Source of the DNA: Theristus sp. LFF4_11
Taxonomy: Eukaryota > Nematoda > Chromadorea > Monhysterida > Xyalidae
NCBI GenBank assembly: GCA_030248135.1
Contig: JASANC010002545.1
Location: 124,001 to 188,000 of the forward strand
Direction of reading: 5' to 3'
DNA length: 64,000 nucleotides
Shown here piece after piece: positions 40,901 to 64,000 of this stretch. The notes under the pieces are model-generated. The model saw only the letters and a list, made by a program, of their open reading frames with translations. It made no database searches and was not told where the DNA came from. Within the stretch, counting starts at the first letter, position 1. Each line of letters starts with the position of its first letter. The position numbers and the translations under genes were made by a program.

Positions 40901-43900
40901 GGATTAATACGTCAGCGACTTTTAGGGGTGGGGGTTTATTGGTGGGGGGGGGGGATTCTTGGTGGGGGGGGGGGTTATTTACAAAAAATTCTAGGGGTGG
41001 GGGTTTGTTGAAAAATGGCAAAAATACCTTGCATGGCTGGCAATAAAGTCGCAGAAACTTCTACTTTTCACAGATATTTCCTACTGTAAGTAGTAACAGC
41101 CTTTTGTAATGAAATTACCATTAACTCATCCATTTGGGGACTTTGGTAGCCCAATTTCATCATTTTCACTGCAACCAGCCACTGAATTCGCTGGGTATGT
41201 GTTTCAAACAGGTTTCCAATTAACCCACATGGGGGATTATTTGTGGGGGGGGGGGATTATTCGGAAACTGGTCGGGGGGGGTGGGGGTTTATTGGTGGGG
41301 GGGGGGGGATTAATGGTGGTGGGGGTGGGGGGGTTTAATGGGGGTAATACGGTATTTGCACGAACAAATTTAGTCAATTAAAAAACACGATTGGTTTGAG
41401 GCACAGTTGGTTATCTGTTTTTGGTCACAGCTACGCGTCACTAAACACCGCTTCATGAATGCCGCATACCTGTTCAATGGAATCATTGAATGACAAAAAA
41501 CACAGATTACCGCGGTGAAAACGGCCCATTGGACGTGGTCCTGTCCCCATGGTCGCCATTATCGGCAGCTGTGATGAGTGCAGCGAAGGAAATGGGCTTG
41601 AACGCAAATGAGGACATGAATTTGCCGCGGAAACACACCGGTTTGCGTTTCTTAGTAATAATTAGATTAAAAAAATGCAGAACCACGGTATGTTTGTTTA
41701 AAAACCTGTCACTTTTTTCGCAGAACGCCGAGCATAGCAGCATATTTTAGCGGCAAAGCCGTTCAAACCGAACCGCATACATTCGTTCTTGCTCACTGTA
41801 ATTCTGAAGTTACAAATTCGCATGCTCTGTATTCTGGCAAATAGAACTGACAGGTTTAAACAAACATACTTCAGAAGCACTGACCCTCTGAACAGTTATA
41901 AACCAAAACGTTCGTGTTGTGGTCTTCCTATTTATTATTGTCTGATGTTTGTGTTGCACTTTTCAGGTTTCCATCGTGTTCAATATGCGATCGATACAAA
42001 TGGCAAACGACAGTCCACTGCACTGAAGTATCTTCGTCCCGTAATGTCGCGGCCGAATTTGCACGTTGTTATTGGCGCGCATGTTACTAAAGTGAGCGTG
42101 TGCGGTGCACGCTGATTGGTTGCATTTGAATTTAGGCACCACTGATTGGTTGGAGGCGGCCAGATGCAGCCAATCAGTGCGCTTCTGGTGAATTTCAGAA
42201 TTTGCACAACCACAGCCGTGCATTGCACGGTCAAAGCTGTAAAACATTTGCGCTTGGTGTAAATTTGAGATTTTAAAAAAGTAGGACTTTTGAATTCGGT
42301 CGAACTGGTTGGCCAAACAGCATCAATTGTTTTTTTTGTTCATTTATGCTGCAAGTGCATGAAGTACAAAAACCCGTGCACAGTTCTCTGATGCGTGTTT
42401 TTGATCAAAAGTTGCACAGCCACAAACAAACCAGCTCATCGCACGTGTGTATGCCTGTGCGTATGTTTGCGGCTGGAACGGATATTGAATTGACGTGTGA
42501 AAAAAAACATCCGACAAAAAACGTTTTTTTAACGACCAATAAAAAATCAAAAATTTTTCCATTGTTGCAGATCAACTTCCGTGATCCTTCCGCTGCGGCG
42601 GCGACGCACGATCCGGGCCAAGACGACACTGAACACGAAAACCGCAAAAAGATTGCGGTTTCGGGCGTGCAATTCCGTTGGGCCGGCGACGACGGGCGTT
42701 TGCATCGTGTGCTGACCAACCGGGAGGTGCTCGTCTCGGCCGGGGCTGTGAACACGCCGCAGTTGTTGCAGTTGTCGGGCATTGGCAACACGGAGATGCT
42801 GGAGACATTCGGTGTCAGTCGGAATATTTCGTCTTGGTCATCCTTGTTTTGCGCATGCACCGTGTGTGCGCGTGTGCCTTCTGTTTGTGATCGTGCCACT
42901 GCCACTGACAGTAACTTCAAACTAGGAATCGGAATTCGTAGATGTCGTGTGGTTACATTTTCCCGTTCGATTCTTTCCGTTTCTCCACAAATACAAATGT
43001 TCAGTTGTTTCACCATTTGAATTTCCCGCCAACCATTCCAGATCCAGCCAATCATTGCAGATCCAGCCAATCATTGCAGATCCAGCCAATCATTGCAGAT
43101 CCAGCCAATCATTGCAGATCCAGCCAATCATGTCACTGCCGGCTGTTGGCGAGCATCTTCGCGACCACATGATACTCGGCCTGCATATGACGATGAACGA
43201 CAGTGGGGCGCTGCTTCACATTGACCCGCATGCCTCGAAGCCGCACGTTGCACTGAAGGCACTGCTCGAGTACTTGCTCTTTGGAACTGGTTGGTGCGTT
43301 TTTGTGGACTTCAGTGGAGTCTTGATTTATGGGTGTGAAAATTATTTGATTTTCCCCATGACATCCATTTGTAATGATGTCCTTGCCGCCGTTACACTGA
43401 TTGGTCGAGCCAGAATGCTGTGTATTTGTTTTTCGTTCAAAGCGGATATTTATTTTTTTCACTGTCGTAAAATCCTGGCTTTAAAGATAGTACACTCGAT
43501 TGTAACACAGCAATGTTGCAGAATCACAAGCAAATACACTGGCACACGTGCTGTTGTGATGGTTGATATGATCAGTGTGCTTGTGTGTTTGTTTGGTAGC
43601 TGTATCAAAACAGAGTGCGCTCTGCTCTGACTGGAATTTTCACCAACTGAAAGAAGGAGAGATCCCATAATTGGGTTGCTCCAAATCCAATCATTGCCCT
43701 CAGTTCAGCAAAACAGCCAGTCAGGCTGATGCTCGTTCAAGCGTTGCTGCAGGCTCCATGACGTGGCCCGCCGTGCTGCTGCTTGGCCACCACACCACCG
43801 GTCTGCTGCCAAACGACTACAGCTCCGACATCCAGTGGTATTTGTTCGCCACCGACCCGCTACAACGCGGCAAAGCGGTTTATTTGACGAACTACACGAA

Positions 43901-46636
43901 AGCGGTCGGGTCTGGAGGTTTTGGCGGAGGTTTTTTTTTCTTTGTACAGTCGAACTCTATAACATATCCAGCCAGCTGATTGGTTAATGCATGCGCTCTG
44001 TGCATGGATTGCTGTGGAGCCGGCGTTTGGTTTGCATCATGCAGCACGTGACCACCAACCAATCAGCTTGTTGGACATTTTATTGCGTTACACTGTACCT
44101 GTACCGGTTTCCTGAGCGTGGAACTGTTCCAACGTTCCAAATACTGCCAGCCTGGTCGAAGTTGTGAAGACCCGGCTGCACTTTCTCTCAGGCATCACTT
44201 CACTGTTGCTGCTGCGCAACCACGGACAAACACACCGGCACACTGCAGGGTGGCGCAGAAGTTGTGAGCACGATTTCCTGCGCCACCCTGTCTGTCGTAT
44301 GTGTATGTCAGTGCAGTGTGTTTGTGCTGTCGGGGTGCACAATGTAACCTTGACATCAGAGGCGCAGTGTTTGCAACGTCTGCTAATTTCTAGCCGTATA
44401 CTTTGATCGATCAGACATCTTTCGGCGAGAGTTTGATGCGCCTGTACAGCAGCAATCTCGAAAGTGCGCGGTCTTCAGCCGAGGACTTTATATGAGCACT
44501 TCTGTCCTGACACGTCTCTGGACTCGTTTACAGTCGAACTCAAAATTATAGGCAATCAGCTGATTGGTTGGTTGGGATTACGGTATGCATGCGTTCTGTG
44601 TAAAGTACATTCCGCCCACACAGACGATGCCCGCGCAGAAAGCATGCACACCGTGATCGCCAACCAATCAGCTGATTGCCTGTAATTTAGAGTTCGACTG
44701 CAGTTCATCTATTGTCTCCGACTGTTGTTCACAGGCCTACGAGCACATCCACGATGGGGTGCCGAGTGAGACGCCGATCTTCATGGCCGCCACCGGCCTC
44801 CAGCATCCGCGCAGCATCGGGCACGTTCGACTGCGGTCGTCCGATCCGTTTGACCCGCCAGTGATCCAGCCGAACTTCCTGCATGACCCCACCGATGTGG
44901 AGGTCTTCAAGGCAGGTGCGTGTGCTTGTGTTTGCTTGTTTTGTTTCGCATATGTACTTGTTGGTGATGTGATACGCTTGGGTGTGTTTGTTTTCGGCCG
45001 ATTTGTTGTTCGGCCATTTACAGCAACGCGCAAATGTTCACTGTTTTGCGGTGCTTCCTGCCCGGTTCCGCTCGCTGGTCAGTGCCACTGCGTACTGTTT
45101 ATTGTGCTCTTTGTGAGCGTTTTCCCCGTCTCGGGCTGATTGGGGTTGCAGTTTTTTTGTCAAGTTTTCACGCGCGTGCGCTGATTGGTTGGCTGGAACA
45201 GCAATGGAACCGCAATCATCAGTCGAGCATGGATTTTACAATGTTCTCTACTCCTGCTGTGTCAGTTGTTGTCCATCACCGCCGCTGTAGACACAACTCT
45301 CACCAACAAACGCAGGTCACCGTAAACTCTACGATCTATTCATGAACTCGAAAGTGGCCGACAAATACCAACTGAAAGTTCGCAACGTCTGTGCGGACAC
45401 GACCGTTGGCACGGACGCCTTCTTCGAGTGTATGGTCAGAAGACGAGCGGTCACATTGTACCATCCGCACGGCACTGCGGCCATGGGCGTACACTGGAAC
45501 ACGTCCGTCGTCGACAATGAGCTCAGGTCGGCGATGATGTGGTTTGAAGCTTGACTCTATAAAGAGAACAACGGGCCAGTTTTGACTCGATGACATAGTC
45601 AACTACAACTGCACTGGCTGGTGATCACGTGATGCGTGCACTGCTGTGCAAGCCAAACTCTCCGCCTCCGCAGCAGTCCGTGCACGGCATCACACGTGAT
45701 CACCGACCAATCAGCTGGCTGGATATGTTGTGGAGTCTGGCTGTAGCTGGGCACAAGTACAACTGGTGCCACTCGCAGCTCTCCCAACCACGCAGAGGTC
45801 TCAGTTGTGTTTACAGTCTAATTGTATATCAATTAGCATATAGCAGTTAGCTGATTGGTTGCTTGCCACACGTGACGCATGCATTCTGTGCAGCCCTGGA
45901 CTCCGCCTCCACAGCAATGTCTGCAACAGCGTGTATGCATCACCGTGATCACCAACCAATCAGCTCATTGAATATGATATAGAAATACATTCAAATCGTC
46001 ATTTGCAGTTTATGCTGATACATTTTATATTCTGTTTTTAGTCGTAATTGTTTTCTGTTGAGCTTCAGTGGCCGTGGCCAGAGCGCGACCCATTGATCTG
46101 ATTGATTGAACTGCACATTGACATTCAATCTCCTTTTATGTTTCGTTTGAAACATTTTTTACAATCCAGCTGGTGATCTTTGTATAGTTCAATTACCAGT
46201 TGGCAGGTTTTTCTTTGTAGTTTAGTTTTCTTTTTTTCAGTTTCACACGGTGTTCCATTGAGTCACCTTGTTCATCATTATGAAGTGCCGGTCACCGCTT
46301 TTTTGTATTCAAATGTAACCAAATCAGCATCTTGTGACCGAAATAGAATATTGTCCGTCGGTGGAATAACGATAGATTTGCTAGTTCTCTTTTCAAATTT
46401 TCAGATTCTCCATTTTGCAAAATGCAACATTTCAGCCAGTTATCTACTAAAAAAATGACCACTCAGAGAAATATGCTTTTCAAACACGTTGCTTCTGATT
46501 TTTCAGGGTACACGGTATACAGGGTCTTCGTGTTGTGGACGTCTCGGTGTTGCCTGACTCTTTTGGCGCCAACACAAACGTAGTTGCAATCGCGATCGCC
46601 GAAAAAGCGGCTGATCTGATAAAAAATGTGAATTGA
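37997..46636 (+). CDS. GMC oxidoreductase 1 (glucose-dehydrogenase-like)
   Basis: GMC flavoenzymes oxidise alcohols or sugars using FAD. Eleven exons: 37997-38117, 39362-39573, 40496-40682, 41506-41640, 41967-42091, 42571-42813, 43118-43289, 43753-43904, 44735-44915, 45316-45526, 46507-46636. They total 1869 nt (622 residues) and every phase closes. The N terminus [16 protein letters not shown] looks like a signal peptide or anchor. The FAD-binding GAGSAG follows at about residues 42-47. GMC signature 1 is [12 protein letters not shown] (from about 117) and signature 2 is [17 protein letters not shown] (about 316-332). The catalytic His is in [10 protein letters not shown] (about 559), and the partner Asn is in GANTNVV (about 602). 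The usual Cys of HGTCxMG is Ala here. Exon 7 has five tandem 3' splice acceptors. Substrate cannot be told from sequence. It is tandem with the second GMC gene, with identical intron positions. Confidence 0.95.
38236..38312 (+). repeat. 28-bp tandem repeat in GMC1 intron 1
   Basis: About 2.7 units starting AAACACACTGGCACACAGAC and ending GTGCGCGT. The core CAAACACACTGGCAC recurs as single copies elsewhere in introns of both GMC genes. Confidence 0.9.
38430..39325 (+). repeat. Diverged direct duplication in GMC1 intron 1
   Basis: Segments 38430-38570 and 39200-39325 share the ordered blocks TCAATGCGTT, ACAGGTGAAACA, TATAGTAAC, AATGCGA and GTTTCGCRTTCCAAAA. The class is unknown; it may be an old internal duplication. 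Confidence 0.55.
39735..39985 (-). repeat. tRNA-derived SINE, family beta, copy 1
   Basis: On the minus strand a tRNA-like head reads GTAGCGCAGGTGTAGGGCTT (A-box region) and GGAAAGTTCGAACCTCG (B box). A body follows with CGAGGGTAAATTGGGCTCG and GTTTCCGCCGGAGTTTGGTA, and an A-rich tail. It is homologous to 51792-52032. Confidence 0.8.
40316..40471. mobile_element. MITE family A before GMC1 exon 3
   Basis: TA|CAGTCGAACTTTAAACTATA on the left; ATAATTTACAGTTCGGCTG on the right. Subterminal AATCAGCTGATTGGTTGGTG and its inverse. It ends 24 bp upstream of the exon 3 acceptor. Confidence 0.88.
40735..40860 (+). repeat. Possible SINE family gamma, second copy
   Basis: CATGGCCGAATAAATAAGGCA followed by CATCAAGGTGGGATCAGTCG and CAGACTAGGAG, matching 25030-25140. 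It directly abuts the CCGTATTAC element at 40872. Confidence 0.5.
40872..41352. mobile_element. CCGTATTAC element (family P) with G-run interior
   Basis: Inverted ends CCGTATTACCCCCAATAAAC and its reverse complement, flanked by TA. Inside are several runs of 6-12 G next to GGTTTATTGGTGG units, and a unique core (CATCCATTTGGGGACTTTGG) shared with copies 3 and 4. Confidence 0.85.
41420..41463 (+). mobile_element. Hairpin MITE (family D) arm before GMC1 exon 4
   Basis: CACAGCTACGCGTCACTAAA then CACCGCTTCATGAATGCCGC, a single arm of the 37178-37264 element. It ends about 42 bp upstream of the exon 4 acceptor. Confidence 0.7.
42093..42190. repeat. Short inverted repeat in GMC1 intron 5
   Basis: CACGCTGATTGGTTGCATTT and (inverted) GATGCAGCCAATCAGTGCGC, with a third ACTGATTGGTTGG in the middle. 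It resembles inverted fragments scattered through the BTBD10 intron. It begins right after the exon 5 donor. Confidence 0.55.
43038..43135 (+). repeat. Five-fold tandem 3' splice acceptor of GMC1 exon 7
   Basis: A 19-bp unit (ATCCAGCCAATCATTGCAG) is repeated so that an AG acceptor plus the first exon bases recurs with exon starts at 43042, 43061, 43080, 43099 and 43118. Only the last start (or the one at 43061, three units upstream and in frame) keeps the GMC frame. Starting at 43061 would add 19 residues, beginning [11 protein letters not shown]. The others shift frame. Confidence 0.88.
43947..44095. mobile_element. MITE family A after GMC1 exon 8
   Basis: TA|CAGTCGAACTCTATAACATA on the left; TTGCGTTACACTG|TA on the right. 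Internal CAGCTGATTGGTTAATGCAT and ACGTGACCACCAACCAATCA. Confidence 0.85.
44247..44293. repeat. Miniature hairpin with mariner-like ends
   Basis: CAGGGTGGCGCAGAAGTTGT ... TTCCTGCGCCACCCTG, a 47-bp inverted repeat in GMC1 intron 8. The ends resemble those of the CAGGGTG elements, but TA flanks are absent. Confidence 0.6.
44531..44700. mobile_element. MITE family A before GMC1 exon 9
   Basis: TA|CAGTCGAACTCAAAATTATA on the left; GTAATTTAGAGTTCGACTG on the right. Arms GCAATCAGCTGATTGGTTGG. It ends 34 bp upstream of exon 9. Confidence 0.88.
45577..45743. mobile_element. MITE family A in GMC1 intron 10
   Basis: The left end CAGTTTTGACTCGATGACAT is diverged. The right end is GTGGAGTCTGGCTG|TA. The centre CAAACTCTCCGCCTCCGCAG and flanking GTGATCACGTGATGCGTG with its inverse identify the family. 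Confidence 0.7.
45814..45990. mobile_element. MITE family A in GMC1 intron 10, second copy
   Basis: TA|CAGTCTAATTGTATATCAAT on the left, with TTAGCTGATTGGTTGCTTGC and (inverted) GATCACCAACCAATCAGCTC. The right terminus has decayed. It lies 70 bp from the previous copy. Confidence 0.7.
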
Positions 46637-49410
46637 TTCATGTATGTTTTAGAAATAGAGGCTTCAGTTTTGCTAGTACGCCTGTTTAGCGTGTGGTTAG
46701 AAACAATCGATTTCAAATGTGATCGTTCGCTTAAGATATTTCTTTTCTTTTTTTGGCACGATTAAGTCCTGGTCTGGTGATGTCAATGTTTTCCACTGCG
46801 TGTTTTCTTGTTATGTGGGTGACTGTTTAGACAAACACACAGGCACAGTTTGCACTGATTGTGCGGCACCACAAAACGTGTTTGAAAACGTTTTTGTCAT
46901 AAACGGGCCTTAAGGACTTTATCAAGTGTCTGTTTTCATGTTTTATTATGGATGTTTTTGTTTCGCTGAAATTCTCTTCATTGTTACAAGCTGGGTTTCA
47001 TTTTTCCATTATACGGTTACGGGTCGCTATTACTAAGGTCGCTTGTTCTTTCGTCGCCTTCTACGTTCCTTTTGCTGCTAGATGAGATTCTATTCTTCCA
47101 AAAAAAAATTGTTCCGGCCTCACGGCACCCGCTACCCGGTGCACTCGTTCACCGCTCGGGGAATCGGGAAACGTAAATGCAGTCGCTTTGAAACTTGAAA
47201 CCATTTCCGATCATTTCACGAAAAACCTTTTTGTTTGGTTACCAATAGTTGGTGGTCAAAGAGAAGCACTTAGACGCTTCTAATCTTGTTTGCCTACCAC
47301 TGATAGCCCAACAAGTTAGTTTGAAAAAAATGTTCGGAAACGGATTTCAAGTTCCCCGAACGGGGAACGAGTGCACCGGGAACGGGCAGCGAACGAGTGG
47401 CGTGGCACCCTGTAAATGGTTGTGTGCCATCATGATATAAATGCACATCACACAATGTTCAACGTTTGATTCGCCATACACTTTTACTTTCAACGTCCCA
47501 TAAACGGTAAAACTAAAACTAACAATTCTGAAACAGCAGAAAAGAAAAAAACCAGCAATTCCAGGATTCGTTTTCTGCTTTCATGTGTGTGCGTGTATTT
47601 ATTGTTGTTGCGTCCGAGATTTTGTCCTTTTTTTAGAATCTGTTTCGTTGAACAAAAAGTACACAAACCTGAAGAATTTCCTCGTACTTTTTTCACATAT
47701 CTGATATGTTGTTTTGAATTTCCAAAGTTCCACACAAACGCGGACAACGTGAAAGTAAAATCAACACAAAACTATTCTTGAATGGTTCAAAACACACAAT
47801 GTGTATATGTTGGATGAAGACATGTGCGCTGACCTTTACGCCGCGTTTGCGTGACACTACACCGAAAAAATCAGACTTTCACGAAACGAAACTGTTATGA
47901 AAGACAAAAACGACTCTAATTCCGGTGTTGTGTCGTGTGATCAACAAACAGATCATGAAAATTTGCGAGATTTTCAGTCAGATACGTGTTGTTGTTGGTT
48001 TCTGTCAACTTTGCGTTCTTTTCCACTTTTCGCTGTAAGATTTCGAAAATGAAAGCAAAAGCTGATAATCTGCATAATTAATTCGATTACGTATTTATCA
48101 CTAGCAGAAAAGTAGCTTTATGAGCAATGGTAATATTGATATTACAGTATTGATGATCAAAAGTTCCAAGTAATGATTAGTAGAGATTTTCAAAAGCGTT
48201 TTCAATTTTCAATTACTAACAGCAACTGTAACTTGCGACCATTGTGGTTGCTTTTCTAATGTAAAACACAGCATTATAGTTTTAGCCACTGTCAAAGAAA
48301 ACTCGTTTTTTTAAAGTGTCCTGCCCGACCCCGTGAAAGAAAGATACCGCAAAAAACGGTTGATATGTTGCGCAAATTTTTTGATTCGCAAATTTTCGGG
48401 ATAACGATTTCAAATTCAATAAATCTCGTTTTTTTGTGAACGAATGACAATTAAAATGACCGAAACAGAAAAACAAAAACACTGCGTTGTTCTGATGCGC
48501 ATTATTCGAATTTTTGTCGAAGTCTGTAATTTCGAAGAGGGAAAAAACTATTATTTTAATTTTTTAATTCGTAGTATGCCGGTGGAGCTGTCAATGTGTG
48601 GCCCAATAGCCAATAATCATAAAAAATTGAAGTCAAGCCACAATTGATTCCGATATCATATGCAACTATAGCTGATTGGTTGGTGATCACGTGACACATA
48701 TGCTTTCTGCGCAGGCGTTGCTGCGGAGGCGGAGTCGTCACCGATTATAAATTTCACACCACATATTTTTCCAAACTTCTAACGTTTTGTCTCATGTCTA
48801 TTTTTATTGAACACGTGCGTAAAATCTATTTGCCGAAAAAACACACGGTTCTCAATTTCCTCTAGTTTTTGCGCCAAAATCAAATATAGAATCAAGAGAA
48901 TCTAGAAAATGATCATCTACCGACAATGCATTTCGGATTACATGCAGTGTCTGGCGGTAAAAATTCTCTTGCGTGTGTAAATTTCAGAATATTTCTGTAC
49001 AATAATCGTGGAGAGCGTTTTTCGCAGTCATCAAGAAAAAAGTTCATGATCAAAAAGATGATCAACTCGAAAAAACTATCAAGCATCCACTGATTGGCCG
49101 GTGGAATTTTAGTTCAATGAGTGCAGCTTCAATTCAAACAGAATTGAAGGCCAGTCAGTTGATAAATCGCCGATAAACATTTTGTGGACAATTTAGCAAA
49201 ATTGTGGAATATCATTTCACAATTTCCCAAAAATACAGATGAAACCGACTTGAAATCGCTTGATTTTTCAAAGTCGTTTTGTTTAATAATTTGCTGTCAC
49301 ATCATTATCAGTTCAAACGCTCTGGATGATCTGAACATCCATTATTGTCAACTGTTCATAACACTTGTTCTTCAGTTTTCAGGAGAAAAAAGGCCAAGCC
49401 CAATAAGAAA
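46637..49410. other. Intergenic, between the two GMC genes
   Basis: 2.8 kb, mostly AT-rich. It contains an imperfect inverted repeat (47112-47170 and 47340-47410, sharing ACCCGGTGCACTCGTTC and its inverse) and half of a family A MITE at about 48650-48740 (TAGCTGATTGGTTGGTGATC). No gene is seen. Confidence 0.6.
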
Positions 49411-62864
<13,454 letters not shown>

Positions 62865-64000
62865 TCATTTTTGCAAAAATAATTTTTATCCAAGCTACTT
62901 TGGTTAGTTTCCAGTCCTTTTGAAGCGGGTTCACTGATTTTAAAAACGCGGAGAGAGAAGTTTTTGTCGAACGTTCGATAAAGCTCATGTTAAAAAATTT
63001 ATGTCGATGGGTTTTTTGTATGTTTTTTGCTCAAATACATGATAACGTCAGTATTTTTAACGAACATATTTCTCGTAATTTTTGGATTTTTATGTTTTTG
63101 CTCATATACGTGAGAAAATGAGAAAAACGTTTTTTGTTCACACGTATCTGTTCCTTTTTTCCTTTTCCTGTATCCTTTTCCTGTTCTGATTAAGTTTACT
63201 ACATATTTTACGTTATATTTATGCAATCACAGTGACAAATTTCTTTTTAATTTCGTCGTTACGTTAAAAAAACCCAAATAAAATCAAGTTATTCAACGTC
63301 AACCAGCGCATTAATCAACCTAAATTCATTCGAAACAATGCGTGGCGTAACGACGGAATAAACAAAGTGAATTCGGAATATCATTCATATAAGACCGTTA
63401 TGTTGTCTGAAACTGAATCACTGATAAAAATGTAAACTGTGTTTGTGTGTATATGTAAGTTTTTCAATCTCACCACCACGCACGATATCGGTAAAAAATC
63501 CCTTTTCGGGTGTATTTTCTTTTCGGACCTTTTTTCACGCGATTTCCGTATTTTTTTACACCCTGACCACATGGAATCATAACAACAACGCGACAATCGT
63601 TTGTGTTTGAAGTCTTGTCAGTTTGACATGTCCCGCAAATTCAACACGACATGACATACCGTCTTGATTTATCTCGAATCGAACGAAGTTTGAAACAAAA
63701 AACTCGACACTACTAGTTTACACCTGGTTGATTGCCCAAAAATGGATATAAAATCCTGTTGATATAAAATTTCTTTCAAATGCAGTTATTTGCTTTCTTC
63801 CATTGCCCCACATGGTTCAATTTTTTGACAAAATCAACAACATTCATTGTTCATGGCCGTCAAAAGTTCAATTCAATTTCGTGATTCTCTGCATGAGGAA
63901 AAGCCATGAAGCAAAATAAAGCAAAAAAGTTTTTGTGCAATTTGAATTTCAAATTTTCAGATTGAAAATTTTACAAATGGAACTGAGACACGTGGTCGAA
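62865..64000. other. Right flank downstream of GMC2
   Basis: AT-rich sequence with no gene or recognised repeat. An AATAAA at 63277-63282, about 410 bp past the stop, is a candidate polyadenylation signal. Confidence 0.5.
63277..63282 (+). terminator. Candidate polyadenylation signal of GMC2
   Basis: AATAAA in the 3' flank. It is the clearest canonical hexamer near the stop codon, but it is a short motif in AT-rich DNA. Confidence 0.3.

Noticed and set aside
44409..44525. Possible extra GMC1 exon (ACATCTTTCGGCGAGAGTTT... after an AG)
   Set aside because: GMC2 has no counterpart. Exons 8 and 9 join directly with matching lengths and phase, and the frame ends in a stop.

Overview
The window is animal nuclear DNA. 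Five protein-coding genes are split into many short, GC-richer exons by GT-AG introns, most with TTTTCAG, TTGCAG or TTTCCAG acceptors. The introns and spacers are crowded with MITEs, SINEs, foldback elements and miniature LTR elements. The encoded proteins (NRDE2, SRP72, a BTBD10/KCTD20-type BTB protein and two GMC oxidoreductases of the insect glucose-dehydrogenase type) point to an invertebrate, probably a protostome. I cannot name the phylum from sequence alone. All exon models were built by hand from splice motifs, reading-frame phase and recalled family conservation; no alignment was run.

Layout. 0.3-4.0 kb, minus strand: 5' half or more of an NRDE2 homologue, whose 3' end is unresolved or outside the window. 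4.8-10.8 kb, minus strand: a complete 12-exon SRP72 (705 codons). 10.9-17.4 kb: intergenic, with a decayed LINE tail, two hAT-like MITEs and a composite element containing two nested foldback MITEs. 17.5-35.7 kb, plus strand: a BTBD10/KCTD20 homologue with very long introns; one holds a 4.5-kb foldback element that itself carries a mariner relic, a miniature LTR element and another mariner-type MITE. 38.0-46.6 kb and 49.4-62.9 kb, plus strand: two tandem GMC oxidoreductase genes (622 and 634 codons) with the same ten intron positions and phases. The second has long introns filled with repeats, including a 1.8-kb palindromic element, a solo LTR, a segmental duplication and a second complete miniature LTR element.

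Gene relationships. NRDE2 (nuclear RNA surveillance), SRP72 (signal recognition particle) and the BTB protein are unrelated housekeeping or regulatory genes that happen to be neighbours. The GMC pair is a clear tandem duplication of membrane-anchored or secreted flavoenzymes.

The most notable signals are in the repeats and splice sites: (1) an FB-like foldback element whose terminal inverted repeats are arrays of a ~16-bp GGCCGCGATCGTCCCA-type repeat, flanked by a 10-bp direct repeat, with the same minisatellite inside a different TA-flanked palindromic element; (2) a miniature LTR family with three insertions whose target duplications all read TTAN; (3) filled and empty paralogous sites within the window that fix element ends exactly; (4) a 3' splice acceptor tandemly multiplied five-fold at 19-bp spacing in a GMC gene; (5) a hairpin MITE found three times in the same orientation directly upstream of a 3' splice site.
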